Positions 47,447 to 59,512 of a stretch of 64,000 nucleotides of DNA are shown here, in pieces. A program made the translations under genes and the position numbers. Source of the DNA: Trachelipus rathkii (taxonomy: Eukaryota; Arthropoda; Malacostraca; Isopoda; Trachelipodidae); NCBI GenBank assembly GCA_015478945.1, contig JABUQX010002590.1, positions 37,501 through 101,500 of the forward strand, read 5' to 3'. The notes beneath the pieces are model-generated. The model was given only the letters and a program-made list of their open reading frames with translations, made no database searches and was not told the DNA's origin. Position 1 is the first letter of the stretch. Each line of letters starts with the position of its first letter.

Positions 47447-48664
47447 CACAACAACAGACGAAAAAACAACATAAAATAAACAGCCATCATCCTCAATGTA
47501 GTCAATAAATCGAACATACGAGTGAAGTAAAACAGTTTCGTATTTTATAACATAGAATTTTCAAATTGAAAAAAAAAACGTTTTATATAAATACACATTT
47601 TAAAAACAAAATTATCAGAATACATAAAAAATATAAGTTATTTTAAAACTATAGTATAATTCAACGATCCAGCGGAACTAGGATTCCAAAGTTGCCTGAG
47701 TACGTCTTTCTATCTATCTCTCTAAAAGATTCAATACCCTTTGAAGGCAATGTAAAGGTATAAAATGTCTTCACGCAACACTAAAACCTATTTTTCTGCA
47801 TTATTGTCGATTATCAACAGAACTCATTCCTTAGTACAATAGAGAAGAAAGAGTATACAACAACTTCATCCAAGCTGATAAGTTTGAATTAGAGAGCATA
47901 ATTCTGTTATTACCGTCATTATATGGGTATAACACACATCGTTTGCGTGTAAAAATGCGTAGATTACACCTGATCTAGTATGTATTAAGTCATCGAGTAT
48001 GTTAACATCGTTATGATTTATGTTTAAATTCATTTTATTTATAAGCAATTTGCTGTAAATATTTCCAGACGTTTCGGAACCGCTGGAAACCGTAATTTAC
48101 ATGATACGGTTTAGAAGGCACCCAACAATCGATGGGGTTCCAGTAGTTGCGTTACATCAAAGGGTTTTAATATTGTCACAACACGAGAACACAACGTCCT
48201 ATCTATTATAGAACCACTTATGTTGTCTTCCCAGTTAGATAATTCACTAAGCGTTGATCTTTTGGATAAAGAAACACTTATCCTCTACCCATACAGCAAC
48301 GATGTCGATAATCTTTGATGAATCCATCAGCACAAAACGAATAAAGGTCTATTATTTGACCCTTTGGCAGAAAATAAAAGCAACGTAACGACTGCCATTG
48401 GTTTACGATTAAAAATAAATGACACATCATTGGAATAACGAAGCTCCTTCGTGAAGATATCAACAAACAGACGTGGAGATGCGGGGAGAAGTCATCGTAC
48501 CAGCACAGCGAAAAAAAAAGTCCTACTGACGGAAAATCGTATGCGCGTAAACAACCCTTTATAGGTAATGAGATTCTTTCTTTCAGCAAATAAGAAAAGA
48601 AAGTTTAAAACAAAGAATACCAACGCAAACGAACCATATCAGGTCAAAAGGGTATATATTCTCG

Positions 48665-48757
48665 CTAAGACCAACAACAACAACCAGCAACAACAACAAA
48701 CAAACAACAACATACAAACAAACAACAACAACACACAACAACAACAAACAACATAAA
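48665..48757 (+). repeat. CAA-rich block of satellite S (array 2)
   Basis: Imperfect CAA repeats preceded by AAAAGGGTATAT and TCTCGCTA, the same preceding words as at 28835-28860. The Gln/Asn frame here is an artefact. Confidence 0.9.
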
Positions 48758-49559
48758 GATAGTACAAAAAAATAAGTTCTTTATATACCAACCAACGAAT
48801 ATATGCTAAACGTAACATTGTGAAAAACTTCACGCTAATAACAAGCAACAATAGACGTTACCAGAATCTAAGATAATACTGTACAATAAACAAATTTCTA
48901 ACAGCACCTTACACACGAATAAACAAAACTAACATTAATATGCAAAATTAGCTGGGGTGGAAAGCTACGAGCCCCAGCGTACAAGACCGATAACCTTATT
49001 CACACCTTTTACAAGCATATCTCTAACATATCATAGTTAATTTTACCATTAACCCACTAGTTTGAACTTACCGTGAGCATCTCGTGTAGTATCATTCGGA
49101 TAAAAACATAGCACAAAAATGAGTTCTTTATATACTAACCTGAGCGAATGATTAGTTAACATTACAATGTTCGCACTAATAATAAAGCTAATCAAGCATC
49201 ATATTGGAACTAAAAAATAATGCTTTACAACGACCAAACATTAAACACAAACTTAGCGCGACTAATAAGAACAGTTATACATTAACCAAAGTTCCACACT
49301 AACACCTGTAAAGTAAACTGAAGTCATTGCTATCTATAACCAAAACGTAACCTATCATACTTTTTAACTTAAGGTTTTACTATATCATACTGGCCCACGA
49401 GAAAGATGTATGCTTACTGAACAAATTTTTAGCTTCAATAAAGCTAACATGTGTTCATTAAAACCGTGGAAATTAGCAAAAGTCTATTGCAAACCTAACA
49501 TTACCCAATGCGTATGAATAATCAAGCTAACATCCTAAAAATTCCTATTTATCAAAAGG

Positions 49560-51660
49560 TAAAGTAAATAATTAGATCATACAATACTCGATAAGTTCCC
49601 GCTTTTCGAGCATATATTAGCAGCAGATAAAGCCGTATTATCTAACAAAAATCCCTTAACAAAAGTGACCAATCTATCAAAATGCCAGCATCTTGAACTA
49701 TTGAATTGACACTACCTTTAACATAAAAAAGTGTCAATCGTTTCGAGCTCATAACATTACATTGACCTATGAAATAAACGTAAGACCATTAGTCAAAAGT
49801 CTAGGCAAACCTAACATTACTCAAACAAAAAACTTAACCTAGCTCACGTTTCTAACACATCATCGTCAGTTAGGCCTAGTAATATCTTACAAAAAACTCA
49901 TCATTCTCTAACAAATCAGTGCTAATTTCACCTAGCGTATGAATAATCCGCAAACATCCTGAAAATATAAAGTAGCAAACAGGTCATACAATACTCGAAA
50001 TGTTCCCACTTTCCAGCATTCTGCAACAGTTTATAATTTAAGTGTTTAAAAATATTCCCTTAAAAAAAAAAGATGCCATTCTATCAAAGATACATGCATC
50101 TTGAACTATGAATTGACCACTATCTTCATCAAAGTGTCACTCGTCTCGAGTATAACTCATTTGAGCTATGAATAAGCGTAGAACATTAGCAAAATTCTCG
50201 GACAAACCTAACATTTACCTCAAACAAAATTCTTAAACATGCCTCATGTGTTTCTAAACATATCATCGCCCAGTTAACAACACAGTGTAATAATCTTACA
50301 AACTCATTCATATTCTCAACAAATCAGTGTAATAATTTCACACAGTATAGTAATGTTTAACATAACGTACCTAACTTTACGAAAATTAACACAAGCTTTC
50401 TATTAACAGAGTATCTAAAAGCAACACTAATCACCTCCCAAAGAGAAAAAACCCCAATGGGATGCACCCTTTGAAAAGGGTGTGAATCCTGAGAGTTGGG
50501 ATTGCACCCCAGAAGGGGTGTAAGCGGGGTTTTAGGTCTTCAGCCCGTGCAGGCTGGAAGACCATTACCCCTGCCTTCGGAAGGGGTAAAAAACCTCGGG
50601 GTATATTAGGTATCTCAGCTCCGCAATGTAGGCTACGAGAACTCCCATACCCCTCCTTCGGAAAGGGGTTGTAAAACCCGGCGCCTTACACCCCTTCGGC
50701 CGGTTGAATAACCCACCTCCTCCAGGATTCCAACACCCTTTCAAATGGGCTGCCACCCCAGTGGGTTTATCTCTTTGGATGAATGTGTGCTTATACAACT
50801 CGTGGTTAATGAAAGCTGTTATTCGTTACAGATTAGGTACAGTTATTATAGTTGAAATCATTACTAGACTGGTGTGAAAATTAACACTGATTGTAGCAAG
50901 CGAGAAAATGATAGTTTTGAAAGTATATACTGTTAGATTACAACTGGCGATTATATGTAGAAACGTGAGCTATGTTTAAGATTTTTTGAGTAATGTTAGG
51001 TTGTCCGCAGAATTTGCAATGAATGTCTACTGCTTTATTCATTAGCTCAAATATGGTTAGGACTCGAGACGAGTGACACTTTGATGAAAGGATAGTGTCA
51101 AATTCATAGTCAAGATGCATGATTCTTGATTTAGAAATGGCCACCTTTTTTAAGGGAATGTGTTAGATAATACGTCTTTACCTGTTGCAGATCAATGCTT
51201 GGAAAAGTAGGGAACATATTCCAGTATTGTAATATGACCTGTTAGCTTACTTATTCTTTGATAAGCAGGGAATTTTCCAGGATGTTAGCGGAATATTCAT
51301 ACGCTGTATGTTAGCACATTTGTTAGAGGAAATGATGAGTTTTGATAAGATATTACTGTATAACTTGACGATGAGCCTGTTGAGAAACGTGAGCCTAGAG
51401 GTTAATTTTTTTGTTGAGTAATGTTAGGGTTGCCTAGACTTTTGATAATGTCTACGTTTATTTCATAGGGCAAAATATGTTATACGCGAAACGATTGACA
51501 CTTCTTTGATGAATGATAGTGTCAATTTTCATAGTTCAAGATGGTGGCATCGTTGATAGATTGTGGACACTTGTTAAGGAAATTTGTTAGATATTGCTGC
51601 TTTATCTGCTGGTTAATATGCTCGAAAAGCGGGAACTTATCGAGTATTGTATGAATTTTA
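49560..51660. repeat. Large inverted repeat IR2, centred near 50.61 kb
   Basis: The right half (50.62-51.66 kb) reads as the complement of the left (49.56-50.60 kb). For example ACTCGTCTCGAG near 50142 is matched by CTCGAGACGAGT near 51061, and CATGCATCTTGAACTATGAA (50094) by its complement at about 51100-51122. Both pairs give a centre close to 50607. The arms differ by about one change every few bases, with many indels. The spacer between the arms is the GC-rich cluster described next, itself palindromic. Confidence 0.75.
50440..50780. repeat. GC-rich nested-hairpin cluster at the IR2 centre
   Basis: Several short hairpins follow one another. CACCCTTT-GA-AAAGGGTG is at 50465-50482 and CACCCC-AGAA-GGGGTG at 50505-50520. 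GGTCTTCAGCC with GGCTGGAAGACC is at 50535-50563 (one bulge). TTACCCCT with AGGGGTAA closes a CTTCGG loop at 50566-50590. A similar ACCCCTC-CTTCGG hairpin lies near 50650 and a third CTTCGG near 50695. The two halves of the cluster are also inverted copies of each other. The minus-strand open frame 50565-50798 is a by-product. Confidence 0.8.
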
Positions 51661-52130
51661 CATTTTAGTTTGTGGTATCCAAGATGCATAACATTGACCA
51701 ACGTTTTTCGTTCTATGCTGCTCGAGATTTGCCGTTTCCCATTTCCCGTTTTGAGTTTTATTAAATTTTACCTCTCGCCATTCGGTGATCAATTTCTGTG
51801 TCAAATTTATTTAGTAATTATATAAATTAAACGATGTTTCCATTGTTAGTCAAGATGTGATCGATTTCACTTTTCTTTCCTTTATGACCTTCCCAAGTCT
51901 ATTTTCTATTTCATTTTTTTTTTTACTAAATGAGTTCATATAAATAGGTTCAATCCTTCTTCCATATATATATATATATAATATTATAATATATATTTTA
52001 TTATAGTTATATATATAATCTAATTTGTAGCCACATTAACATTATCATATGAATTGGGAGATTCATTATCTACAGCAGTAGGTTCTTGGTCAAGGGGAGT
52101 TGAATTTTAAGCATTTTCCTAACCAAGTGA
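51661..52130. other. Unassigned DNA with AT tract
   Basis: AT tract at about 51963-52022; otherwise no feature supported. Confidence 0.45.
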
Positions 52131-52139
52131 ACAAGAAGT

Positions 52140-52156
52140 GCGTAGATTATCTACGC
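52140..52156. repeat. 17-nt perfect palindrome
   Basis: GCGTAGAT-T-ATCTACGC, eight base pairs around a single central T. It could be a binding site for a dimeric protein, or chance. Confidence 0.9.
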
Positions 52157-52239
52157 TTAATATGCAATCCTTGGCTCAGCTCAAAACATTTGGAAATTAT
52201 GCCTACCGCAGTCGTAATGGTGGTTTTAAATCCAGATGC

Positions 52240-52241
<2 letters not shown>

Positions 52242-52303
<62 letters not shown>

Positions 52304-52310
52304 AGAGAGT
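52242..52310 (+). repeat. (GA)n microsatellite
   Basis: Pure GA repeat with one AAG interruption. The frames on both strands are artefacts. Confidence 0.97.
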
Positions 52311-52469
52311 TTTAAATGTTATAATAGATTGTTCTGTTATATGTGTTTTAAGTGATGCGTAGGCAGTGAGATTAATGTAATTCATTATGTCGTAAACTGC
52401 AATTAACTATTTATTTACTACGAAAAATATATTCCTACTGACGTGGCAAGTATTTGTGTTCGTTCAGGT

Positions 52470-52566
52470 AGCCCGGACTGAGACTCGAACCCCTCACTCT
52501 TGCGAGGGGGAAAAACTACGATTCTTAACTTAGAGAAAGACTCACTTTAACCCACTGAACCACTTA
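52470..52566 (-). repeat. tRNA-derived SINE head, minus strand
   Basis: The complement reads GTGGTTCAGTGGGTTA (52564-52549) as an A-box region and GGGGTTCGAGTC (52493-52482) as a strong B-box. The two boxes are about 55-60 nt apart. The loop between them is not a proper anticodon arm, so a SINE rather than a functional tRNA is likely. Confidence 0.6.
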
Positions 52567-52710
52567 TATATATATATATATATCAGTATTATATAAAAGT
52601 ATCTATTGATATAATATATATATATACTATATATATATATATAATATAGTATATATTATATATAATATAATATTATATATATAATATAGTATATATTTAT
52701 ATATATACTC
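52567..52710. repeat. AT tract
   Basis: TATATA tract abutting the SINE head on the side where its 5' end lies. Confidence 0.9.
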
Positions 52711-53650
52711 AAAATTTAAGTTATATTCTTTTGAATTAAATTGCAGTTTAACCTGAACAAGGAGTAATGAGTGGTTTCCGAAATTAAATTTCAATTTGAA
52801 GTTTTAAATTAAACCAAATTTAACTTAAAAGAATGGCAAATTTATGTAAATAGGTCATTATATAAATCTAAATAAGATCTTACAGGCAAAGGGCCTACAA
52901 ACATTCGCTTTTGCGGGCCGAACCCTTTCTAAACCGACTTCTTATAGTATACGATATGTTAGAGTCCATAAACATACCGATTAATTTTATGATGCGAGAT
53001 ATTAGGGTATAATCTATATTTGGCGAATATCACGTTCGTTATTTATAATTATTAATATTACTTATAATAGCCTATCTATACATAAGCTTTAATCATAAAT
53101 ATACCACGAAGTGTTAGTAAATAAGAATATATTAGTAAGGATTAGCTATAAGTATAACTAAAAGTAATATAGTATATCGTGTACTTATTATTAAAAGTGT
53201 TGATAAAATATTGTATTATCGTATCAGATATTATTTCGATGTGGGTAAATGTAATGAACTTTTCACTCCGATGGTCAGAGAAAAGATGAAAAGGTATATT
53301 GAAGAGAAATCACATTGAGTGAATTTCTTAATATTTATATATATATATTAGTTAAGAGTAAGTGTATAAATTATTATATCTGATATTAATATTAGGAGAC
53401 CATTATATATATATTCACCTTCACTCATAGATAATGTGAGATATCATAAGCAAAAAAAGGAGAGTAAAAATTATTCACAATGTAGTTCCAAAGTACCTAC
53501 TTCATGTTTGGGATCCGTAGCTCACTATAGGGGCGACAGATGATAAAGCAGAGCAAATGGCGTTCGTTGCTATCTCGTTCTCCACACTAATACATATTAT
53601 GTTGTAATAGTTTCACACCCGAGAGATGGATGCACTTAGATAAACAAAGA
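52711..53650. other. Unassigned AT-rich DNA
   Basis: No feature supported. Confidence 0.4.
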
Positions 53651-53689
53651 GAGAGAGTCTCGGTATCATCTATTAGAATCGTAAGAGAC

Positions 53690-53780
53690 CAAATAATAGA
53701 TCAGTTCTGCCCTGACCGTCCCGTCCTGCGAGTAGCGAGAGCCTGTCTCTGTAAAGCCGCGAGTATGTCAGGTAAGAATA
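53690..53780 (+). other. Possible exon end with consensus splice donor
   Basis: A less AT-rich stretch ends in TCAG|GTAAGA (junction 53771/53772), a perfect-consensus 5' splice site. The frame entering it reads QFCPDRPVLRVARACLCKAA without stops, but no upstream acceptor or homologous family is evident. Consensus donors also occur by chance in DNA of this length. Confidence 0.2.
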
Positions 53781-55680
53781 TAAATCTCCTTTGACAGATT
53801 GCCAGGTGTCTCTTAGTGCTTAGAATGTCGGTTGGCAGAGTGCTGTATCTAAAAAAGGAAGGTAGGGTTACCCTAATACGTAATAAGGTATTCAGTAGAG
53901 AATCCTATCTGTAGTGAATATTGTAAGTTCAATTCTAGGTTTAGCGGATGTTTTATTAAGAATAGTATAAATGTCCTATGTGTACCCTGCAAAAGAGATA
54001 GTCAAATTGTTTGGTCATGAGTACGTCAGCGGTTAATAGGTTCATTCTAACAGCAAATATAATGATCTTTATCAAAAGCATAAAACTATATTTACCACCA
54101 TTAAAGAATCTAAGCCTCTAAGGCCTCTTCAGGAAATTTCTGATTTGGAAGTTATAGGAGAAATTCTGTGTAGAATACCAGGCTAACTGAGGAATTTAGG
54201 GTCCTATTAAATTGAGGGAAATCATTGAGACCGTCTTAATTTTTAAGTTCGCTGGTATCTATAAAAGTATAATATGGTTATGTGTCATTTAAAAGGTTTT
54301 ATCCGTTGCTAAGGTATAACCGGATTAGTTGAGATCATATAACGTATTCTCTATTCTTACGCTCTCTAGCTCGCTCTCTATAATTAAGGTATTATAGTAG
54401 AGTATATAATTTATATAGAATATTGACAGAAGTAACCCGGCATTATTTTTTTGGTATGTGATTAATGATTTTTAGTTATTTGAATTATCGTTATTTAAAC
54501 AGAACAGCTAATAATATATATATAATTAATTAATAATAAGTTATGATATAACTTATTATAAATATTAATATAATATATAATAATATATCAATTAACAGAT
54601 ATATAATATTATTAGTTTTATTAGTACTAAATAATATATTATATTATCATACATTATATATATTATATATCATCTAGTATACTAGCTAATATCCATATTT
54701 ATTAATAAGTTCTCTGTTTTACGTTATATATTAAAAAAAACAAAATATTGGGCATGTTTATTGGCCTGTTAATTTCTTAATGTTTCACTATAAGTATAGC
54801 GCTAACGGCAACTCTTCACTTTTATTTATCACAGCTTTCTGTGCGCCATTTTTGGAAAGACGGTAACCTGTAATAGATCGTCTTTTTCGACAACGGAGGC
54901 TCTATGGAATATAGATCCTCAAAACTAAACTATAAAAATAGAGAACACACAAAATTTTCTTTTACGTCCCAGTTGCATCTGGACAACCAGTGATTAGAGC
55001 AATAGTATTGATATGGAAGTACTCTCAGCTGGAGGCACAAATCGAGAAATGTCTTCTAGTACAAATGATTCCTTTACGAGAGAAATAGAATGGTTTTCGA
55101 AAAATAAAATAGAGTTTTTAAATTGTAATTATCTCGTCCTCTCGTCGTACTACATTTCCAACATTTAACCTCTCTAAACACGGATATATTCGTTGCGTTG
55201 CGCAATTTCATATCTATCACACTCAAAAGGTATTTCTGAGGGTGATCCTTGTGCCAGACACAGACCACACAAACCTTACTATATACCGCTACGTAATCAT
55301 AGAAAAAATTTAATTATGTTTGTAAATAATTAAATTTAAATCTTTATTTTTATCCATCTCCATTCTAAGTAACACACACTCTGTTTATTGTCTGTTGAAA
55401 TAGGAATTAGAATAAAATTTTTTAAGTGAACAGACCAGACAGAGAGAGAGAGAGGATATATTAATCATTTACTCACTGCTTGAGTAAAGAAAAAATTTGC
55501 GCACAACACGAAAATATTCTATACCCTTAATATATGCTTTCATTTTCTTTGCATTTTTTAGATTAAGTCCGTCACACAACACTACATTCTAAGCCTATCA
55601 ATACCGAATATATCGTCCACGCAATTCACATCGAAACGAAAACAAGAAATTGGAAGCAAGATGTGCAGGTTTTTTTTTGA
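53781..55680. other. Unassigned DNA with AT tract
   Basis: AT-rich tract at about 54500-54680. The minus-strand open frame 55074-55268 has no motif. GA repeat at 55440-55453. Confidence 0.4.
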
Positions 55681-55689
55681 CTCTATAAA

Positions 55690-56645
55690 GGTAAGTGGGT
55701 CTCTATCGGCAACCTCACATTAGTAATAGAACTAAGGGAACGGGACAAGATAATATCAAATAAGAAATAAGCCACAATTACCCATACACTAAACCATCAA
55801 TTACCTGACGTGAGGCATTAAAAAAGAGGAAAGATATAATTAGATTTACACATATGACACACGGAAAAAGACAAGAATGCCCACACACAGAACAGATCTG
55901 TGGCAGGAACAGAAACAGAAGGCTACCACACACAACAGAGAGTCCTATGGTTTCAAAAGTTAACTTTAACACAAAATTCAATGCGAGAGCAAAGCACCTC
56001 TAGTACTTATATATACATTAATCATATCACACGAGGTATCTACTGCTAACATTTCTGAAGGTGCGCGCCTTAATAAGAAATAGAGAATTAATATTATATA
56101 AAGTAAAATGAATGAGCAGGGAATTTACCAACAGAACAGATCGTTGGTTATGAAAAGAAAGACAGGTACACCAAAGGCTACAGACAGAAAGTTATGCAGT
56201 GACGAAGTAGTAAAAAAGCTACTTCACACTAAAAAAATCTCATTCGACACGCCAAAAAAGCAACATTTCTTTATAATCAAAGGAAAAAAAGAACTTGAAT
56301 ATTCACTATCAAATAAAAGAATTGGCTTAGTGAAGGAAAGAGGCTAACCTACTAAAAAGAAGATAGCCTGAGAGTTTCACAAGTTACTCACACACAGACA
56401 TCATTATAATCAGCGACAGAAAATGACATCCATCTAGGTACTACAAGCCTCTGTACTAACTGAGGCTGACGTGGGACCTAAAGAAGAGGAAGATAATTTA
56501 GGAAAAAATGACAGGTGAAATCCACAGAAACAGATGTGGCTGCGAAGTATAAGCATGTACCAACAAAAGAGAGAGCCTTGAATTCACAGTACTCACGACA
56601 GAATTTCAACCGCGACAAGCAAAGCATCTCTAGTATCTATATGAA
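55690..56645 (+). repeat. Diverged tandem duplication, offset about 640-660 bp
   Basis: Two related segments lie at about 55690-56015 and 56330-56645. Shared anchors are CTGACGTG...AAGAGGAA (55806 and 56467), GAACAGATCTGTGGC versus GAAACAGATGTGGC (55889, 56526), and GCAAAGCACCTCTAGTACT versus GCAAAGCATCTCTAGTATC (55988, 56618). Intervening sequence is unrelated to either. No transposon signature recognised. Confidence 0.55.
56108..56347 (+). other. Unrecognised 79-codon open frame
   Basis: Lies between and partly in the second duplicate. The translation is Lys-rich (MNEQGIYQQNRSLVMKRK at the start, KGKKELEYSLSNKRIGL near the end) and has no known motif. The A-rich composition explains the Lys content, and coding is unlikely but not excluded. 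Confidence 0.15.
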
Positions 56646-57904
56646 CTGAAGGGTGACTCAGTGGTTAAGGGAGAATGCGAGAGGCAATTCATCATCGATG
56701 AGCAGCATTCTCTGATTTAGGTATAACCTTATTAGAGAGTGATAGAAGCCTAAAAATGATTGCTTCGAAGAGAAAGAGGGTCAAGTGAGACATTAGAAAG
56801 TAAAGGACAGTTTATTTGTCTCGTTAGTATCTTAAGACTCAACCCATCCAAAAGTACGGTTAGATAAAACCGGAGCACACCTAAATATGATGGAGTACAA
56901 GTGCTTCCAATAACAGGGAGGATAATAAGACCGTTTAAGTACTTCTTCTATACTCTCCTATGTACTTGAAATTTTTTCAATACCTTCTATACGTTATCCA
57001 TTTCTTATACCTAAGGTTATGGTAAGCATAAACTGCACCCCCTATAACATGGGAGGTCTTAACGGGATTGTATAATACATCATATCATGCACGAAATTAG
57101 GTTTACCTAATGATAATCTAGTATGACTCAAGGACTGGGTAGTGAAGTTATGAAGTGGATGATCCATTGTATCAAATATTAGAATACAATTACCTAAATT
57201 TATTTGGAAGAAGAAAAGTTAGTGGATTAAAATAGACTTGTTCCTAACCCATCTAAAAACTCAAAAAATTCGATCACTAAAAACTGCGAGAAGCTCAAAA
57301 ATAGGCTCACCGAGACATTAGAAAAGCCCATAACTTCGACGCATCAAATGACATAAAAATTATATAATTAGTATGCAATTTTTAGAGAAATCTGTAATCA
57401 TAGTATTCTCGGCATTTATGACTTAGATTCTCAAATTCCAAACTAGTCACCTCACCGTGAACCTTCAAAAAAAGGCTTCACCCGACTATTCAGTAACTAC
57501 CATAAACTCCAATATAAGCGTCCAAAAATCTAACGAGACACTTAGGAATATTAAAAGTCCAGTCGGCCCAAATTAATCTTGGTATGTCCGAGTCTATACA
57601 GCACAACATGCAAGATAAAAGTTTTTAGAAAATAAATAAAAAAAAACTCTATCGGTACATCGAAAGAGAGAAGACAGGTCCATACCGGAGTTTTGGATTG
57701 AAAGGACATTTAATTAGTCATCTTATAGCTTTTAGACTCAAACCATTATCCAATAAAGGAAGGATGGATACCAGGAACCACCCAAATAATAGAAAACCGT
57801 ACAACATATCAATGAGGCGGATTAAAACCATTATGTTAACTGGACTAACTGACTGAGCAGAAGAAAAAATTCCTGCAACCTAAACAGACTGAGCTAGGAG
57901 AGCT
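56646..57904. other. Unassigned DNA
   Basis: GACTCAGTGGTTAAG at about 56652 resembles a tRNA A-box, but no B-box follows. Nothing else seen. Confidence 0.35.
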
Positions 57905-57977
57905 CCAATATAATATAATATATTAGTATATAAATTAATATAATATATTAAAATAATATATTATATAATATATATAT

Positions 57978-58009
<32 letters not shown>

Positions 58010-58442
58010 TATTATAATATATATATAGATATCATATTAATTAATATATATATATTTGATTATATATATTAATATGTATAATTAATATTATATTACTAAG
58101 CAGAGTACAAAGAATGTGCTTCCTACGCTACTTTTATTGTTTTTACTTCATTTCTTGCGACATGCAATCTCTAAAATACGAAAAAATATAATAAGATAAT
58201 CTCAAAATTTTAAGATTATTTCACGTCCTGATAAAATAGACCCAATATTAATATATATATATAAAATATTAATATATTATATATTATAATATATACTATA
58301 TATTATTAATATATCATATATATATTAATATATTATATATTAATAAATATAATTATAATAATATAATATATAATAATATATAATATTAATATATTATTAT
58401 ATATACTTATATATAAGTATATAACTTAATATAATATATATT
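57905..58442. repeat. AT tracts
   Basis: Nearly pure A/T at 57905-58098 and 58236-58442 separated by an unassigned island. Confidence 0.85.
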
Positions 58443-59229
58443 GCAACATGAGCAATGAAGCTGGAAGCCAAAAAAAATGACTAATAGAATATAGCTCTAA
58501 AAATTAAAATTAGGGCTTCGGAAGAAATGGTCACGGAAAAGAAGTATAAATGACTTATGTTCGCAGTCACGGTACACACAAGCATCTGGTGATGGCGTTA
58601 GAGACAATATATTACTATTGGAAAACATTGAGCTGACAACCACCACATATACCGTTACCTCTTGCAAATGATAGACTTACAACGGAGCACCATACTGACA
58701 TGTAATTATATTTGAGGCAATATCAAACACTTCAATCAGCAAAGGATATTCAGACTTATTACAGATCTAGATTATTAGAATAAAAGCGAATTTTTGATGA
58801 TCTGAAAAAGACTCATAGATACCTATTAAGGTATTAAAACCATTATTATTTTAAAATGAGGGTAATAAACTAGTATTTGGGAATAAACGAGATTTCTTAA
58901 CATGGGTTATATTTATTTGCTATTTAATTTATTTTTAAGAGAGAGGCCCTGAGCTCCTGGTGCTTCCTCTGATAAAACCTATGGACTTGTATAATAGTAT
59001 ATAATATTAAATATATAAATATATATATATTATATATAATATATATATAATATATTAATATTAATAATAATTATATCACTTAAATATATAATATTAATTA
59101 TATTAATCATAGTATATTATTATATTATATCTCAAGTAGACTTAGAATAATCTATATAATAAAATATCTATATAGTTTAATGAAATAACTTATACTCATA
59201 TATTATACTAACATCAAATTAAATTTTTG
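58443..59229. other. Unassigned DNA with AT tract
   Basis: AT tract at about 58990-59130, otherwise no feature. Confidence 0.4.
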
Positions 59230-59512
59230 TTTAGGGTTTACAGGTTATAAGGTACGGTTCAGGTTTAAGGTTAAAGGCTTAACGGATTAGGTTAGGCTAA
59301 AGATTCATGGTTATGGATAAGTTAAGTTAGGTTGGTGTTAGGTTTATATGTATTTGCGTCGGATTAGGTTAGATACAGTTAATAGGTATCTACGTGTAGG
59401 TTTTAGGGTTAGAGATCTATAATGTTAAGGTTAGGAGTTAAGGTTAAGAGGAAATTATTAGGTTAGGTACGTTCTAGGATAAAGATTAACGTAATTTAGG
59501 TTAGGTTTGTTA
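59230..59512 (+). repeat. Degenerate interstitial TTAGG (arthropod telomere-type) block
   Basis: GGTTA/TTAGG words dominate about 280 bp: GATTAGGTTAGG (59285), AAGTTAGGTTGGTGTTAGG (59323), GGATTAGGTTAGA (59361), AAGGTTAGGAGTTAAGG (59427), TTAGGTTAGG (59458, 59497). Copies are frequently mutated or spaced by AAG, so this is not an active telomere. The strand bias (G on plus throughout) is kept. Confidence 0.7.

Larger units (their letters stand above)
46560..50400 (+). repeat. AT-rich satellite family S, array 2
   Basis: Recurring landmarks mark irregular units of roughly 260-410 bp. ATAATAAAGC-type blocks sit at about 46750, 47065, 49177 and 49436. CATATCTCCAACAT-type blocks sit at about 47243 and 49015. 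CATCTTGAACTAT is at 49689 and 50097, a 408-bp spacing. The strand is very poor in G. Related sequence occurs at 28.0-31.5 kb in direct orientation and at 50.9-51.66 kb inverted. No coding potential. Confidence 0.7.

Noticed and set aside
48568..48851. Asn/Gln-rich or Cys/Val/Leu-rich proteins across the CAA block
   Set aside because: Direct consequence of CAA repeats on the two strands; the same block at 28.8-29.0 kb gives similar frames.
56640..56720. SINE head suggested by GACTCAGTGGTTAAG
   Set aside because: No B-box within the expected distance.
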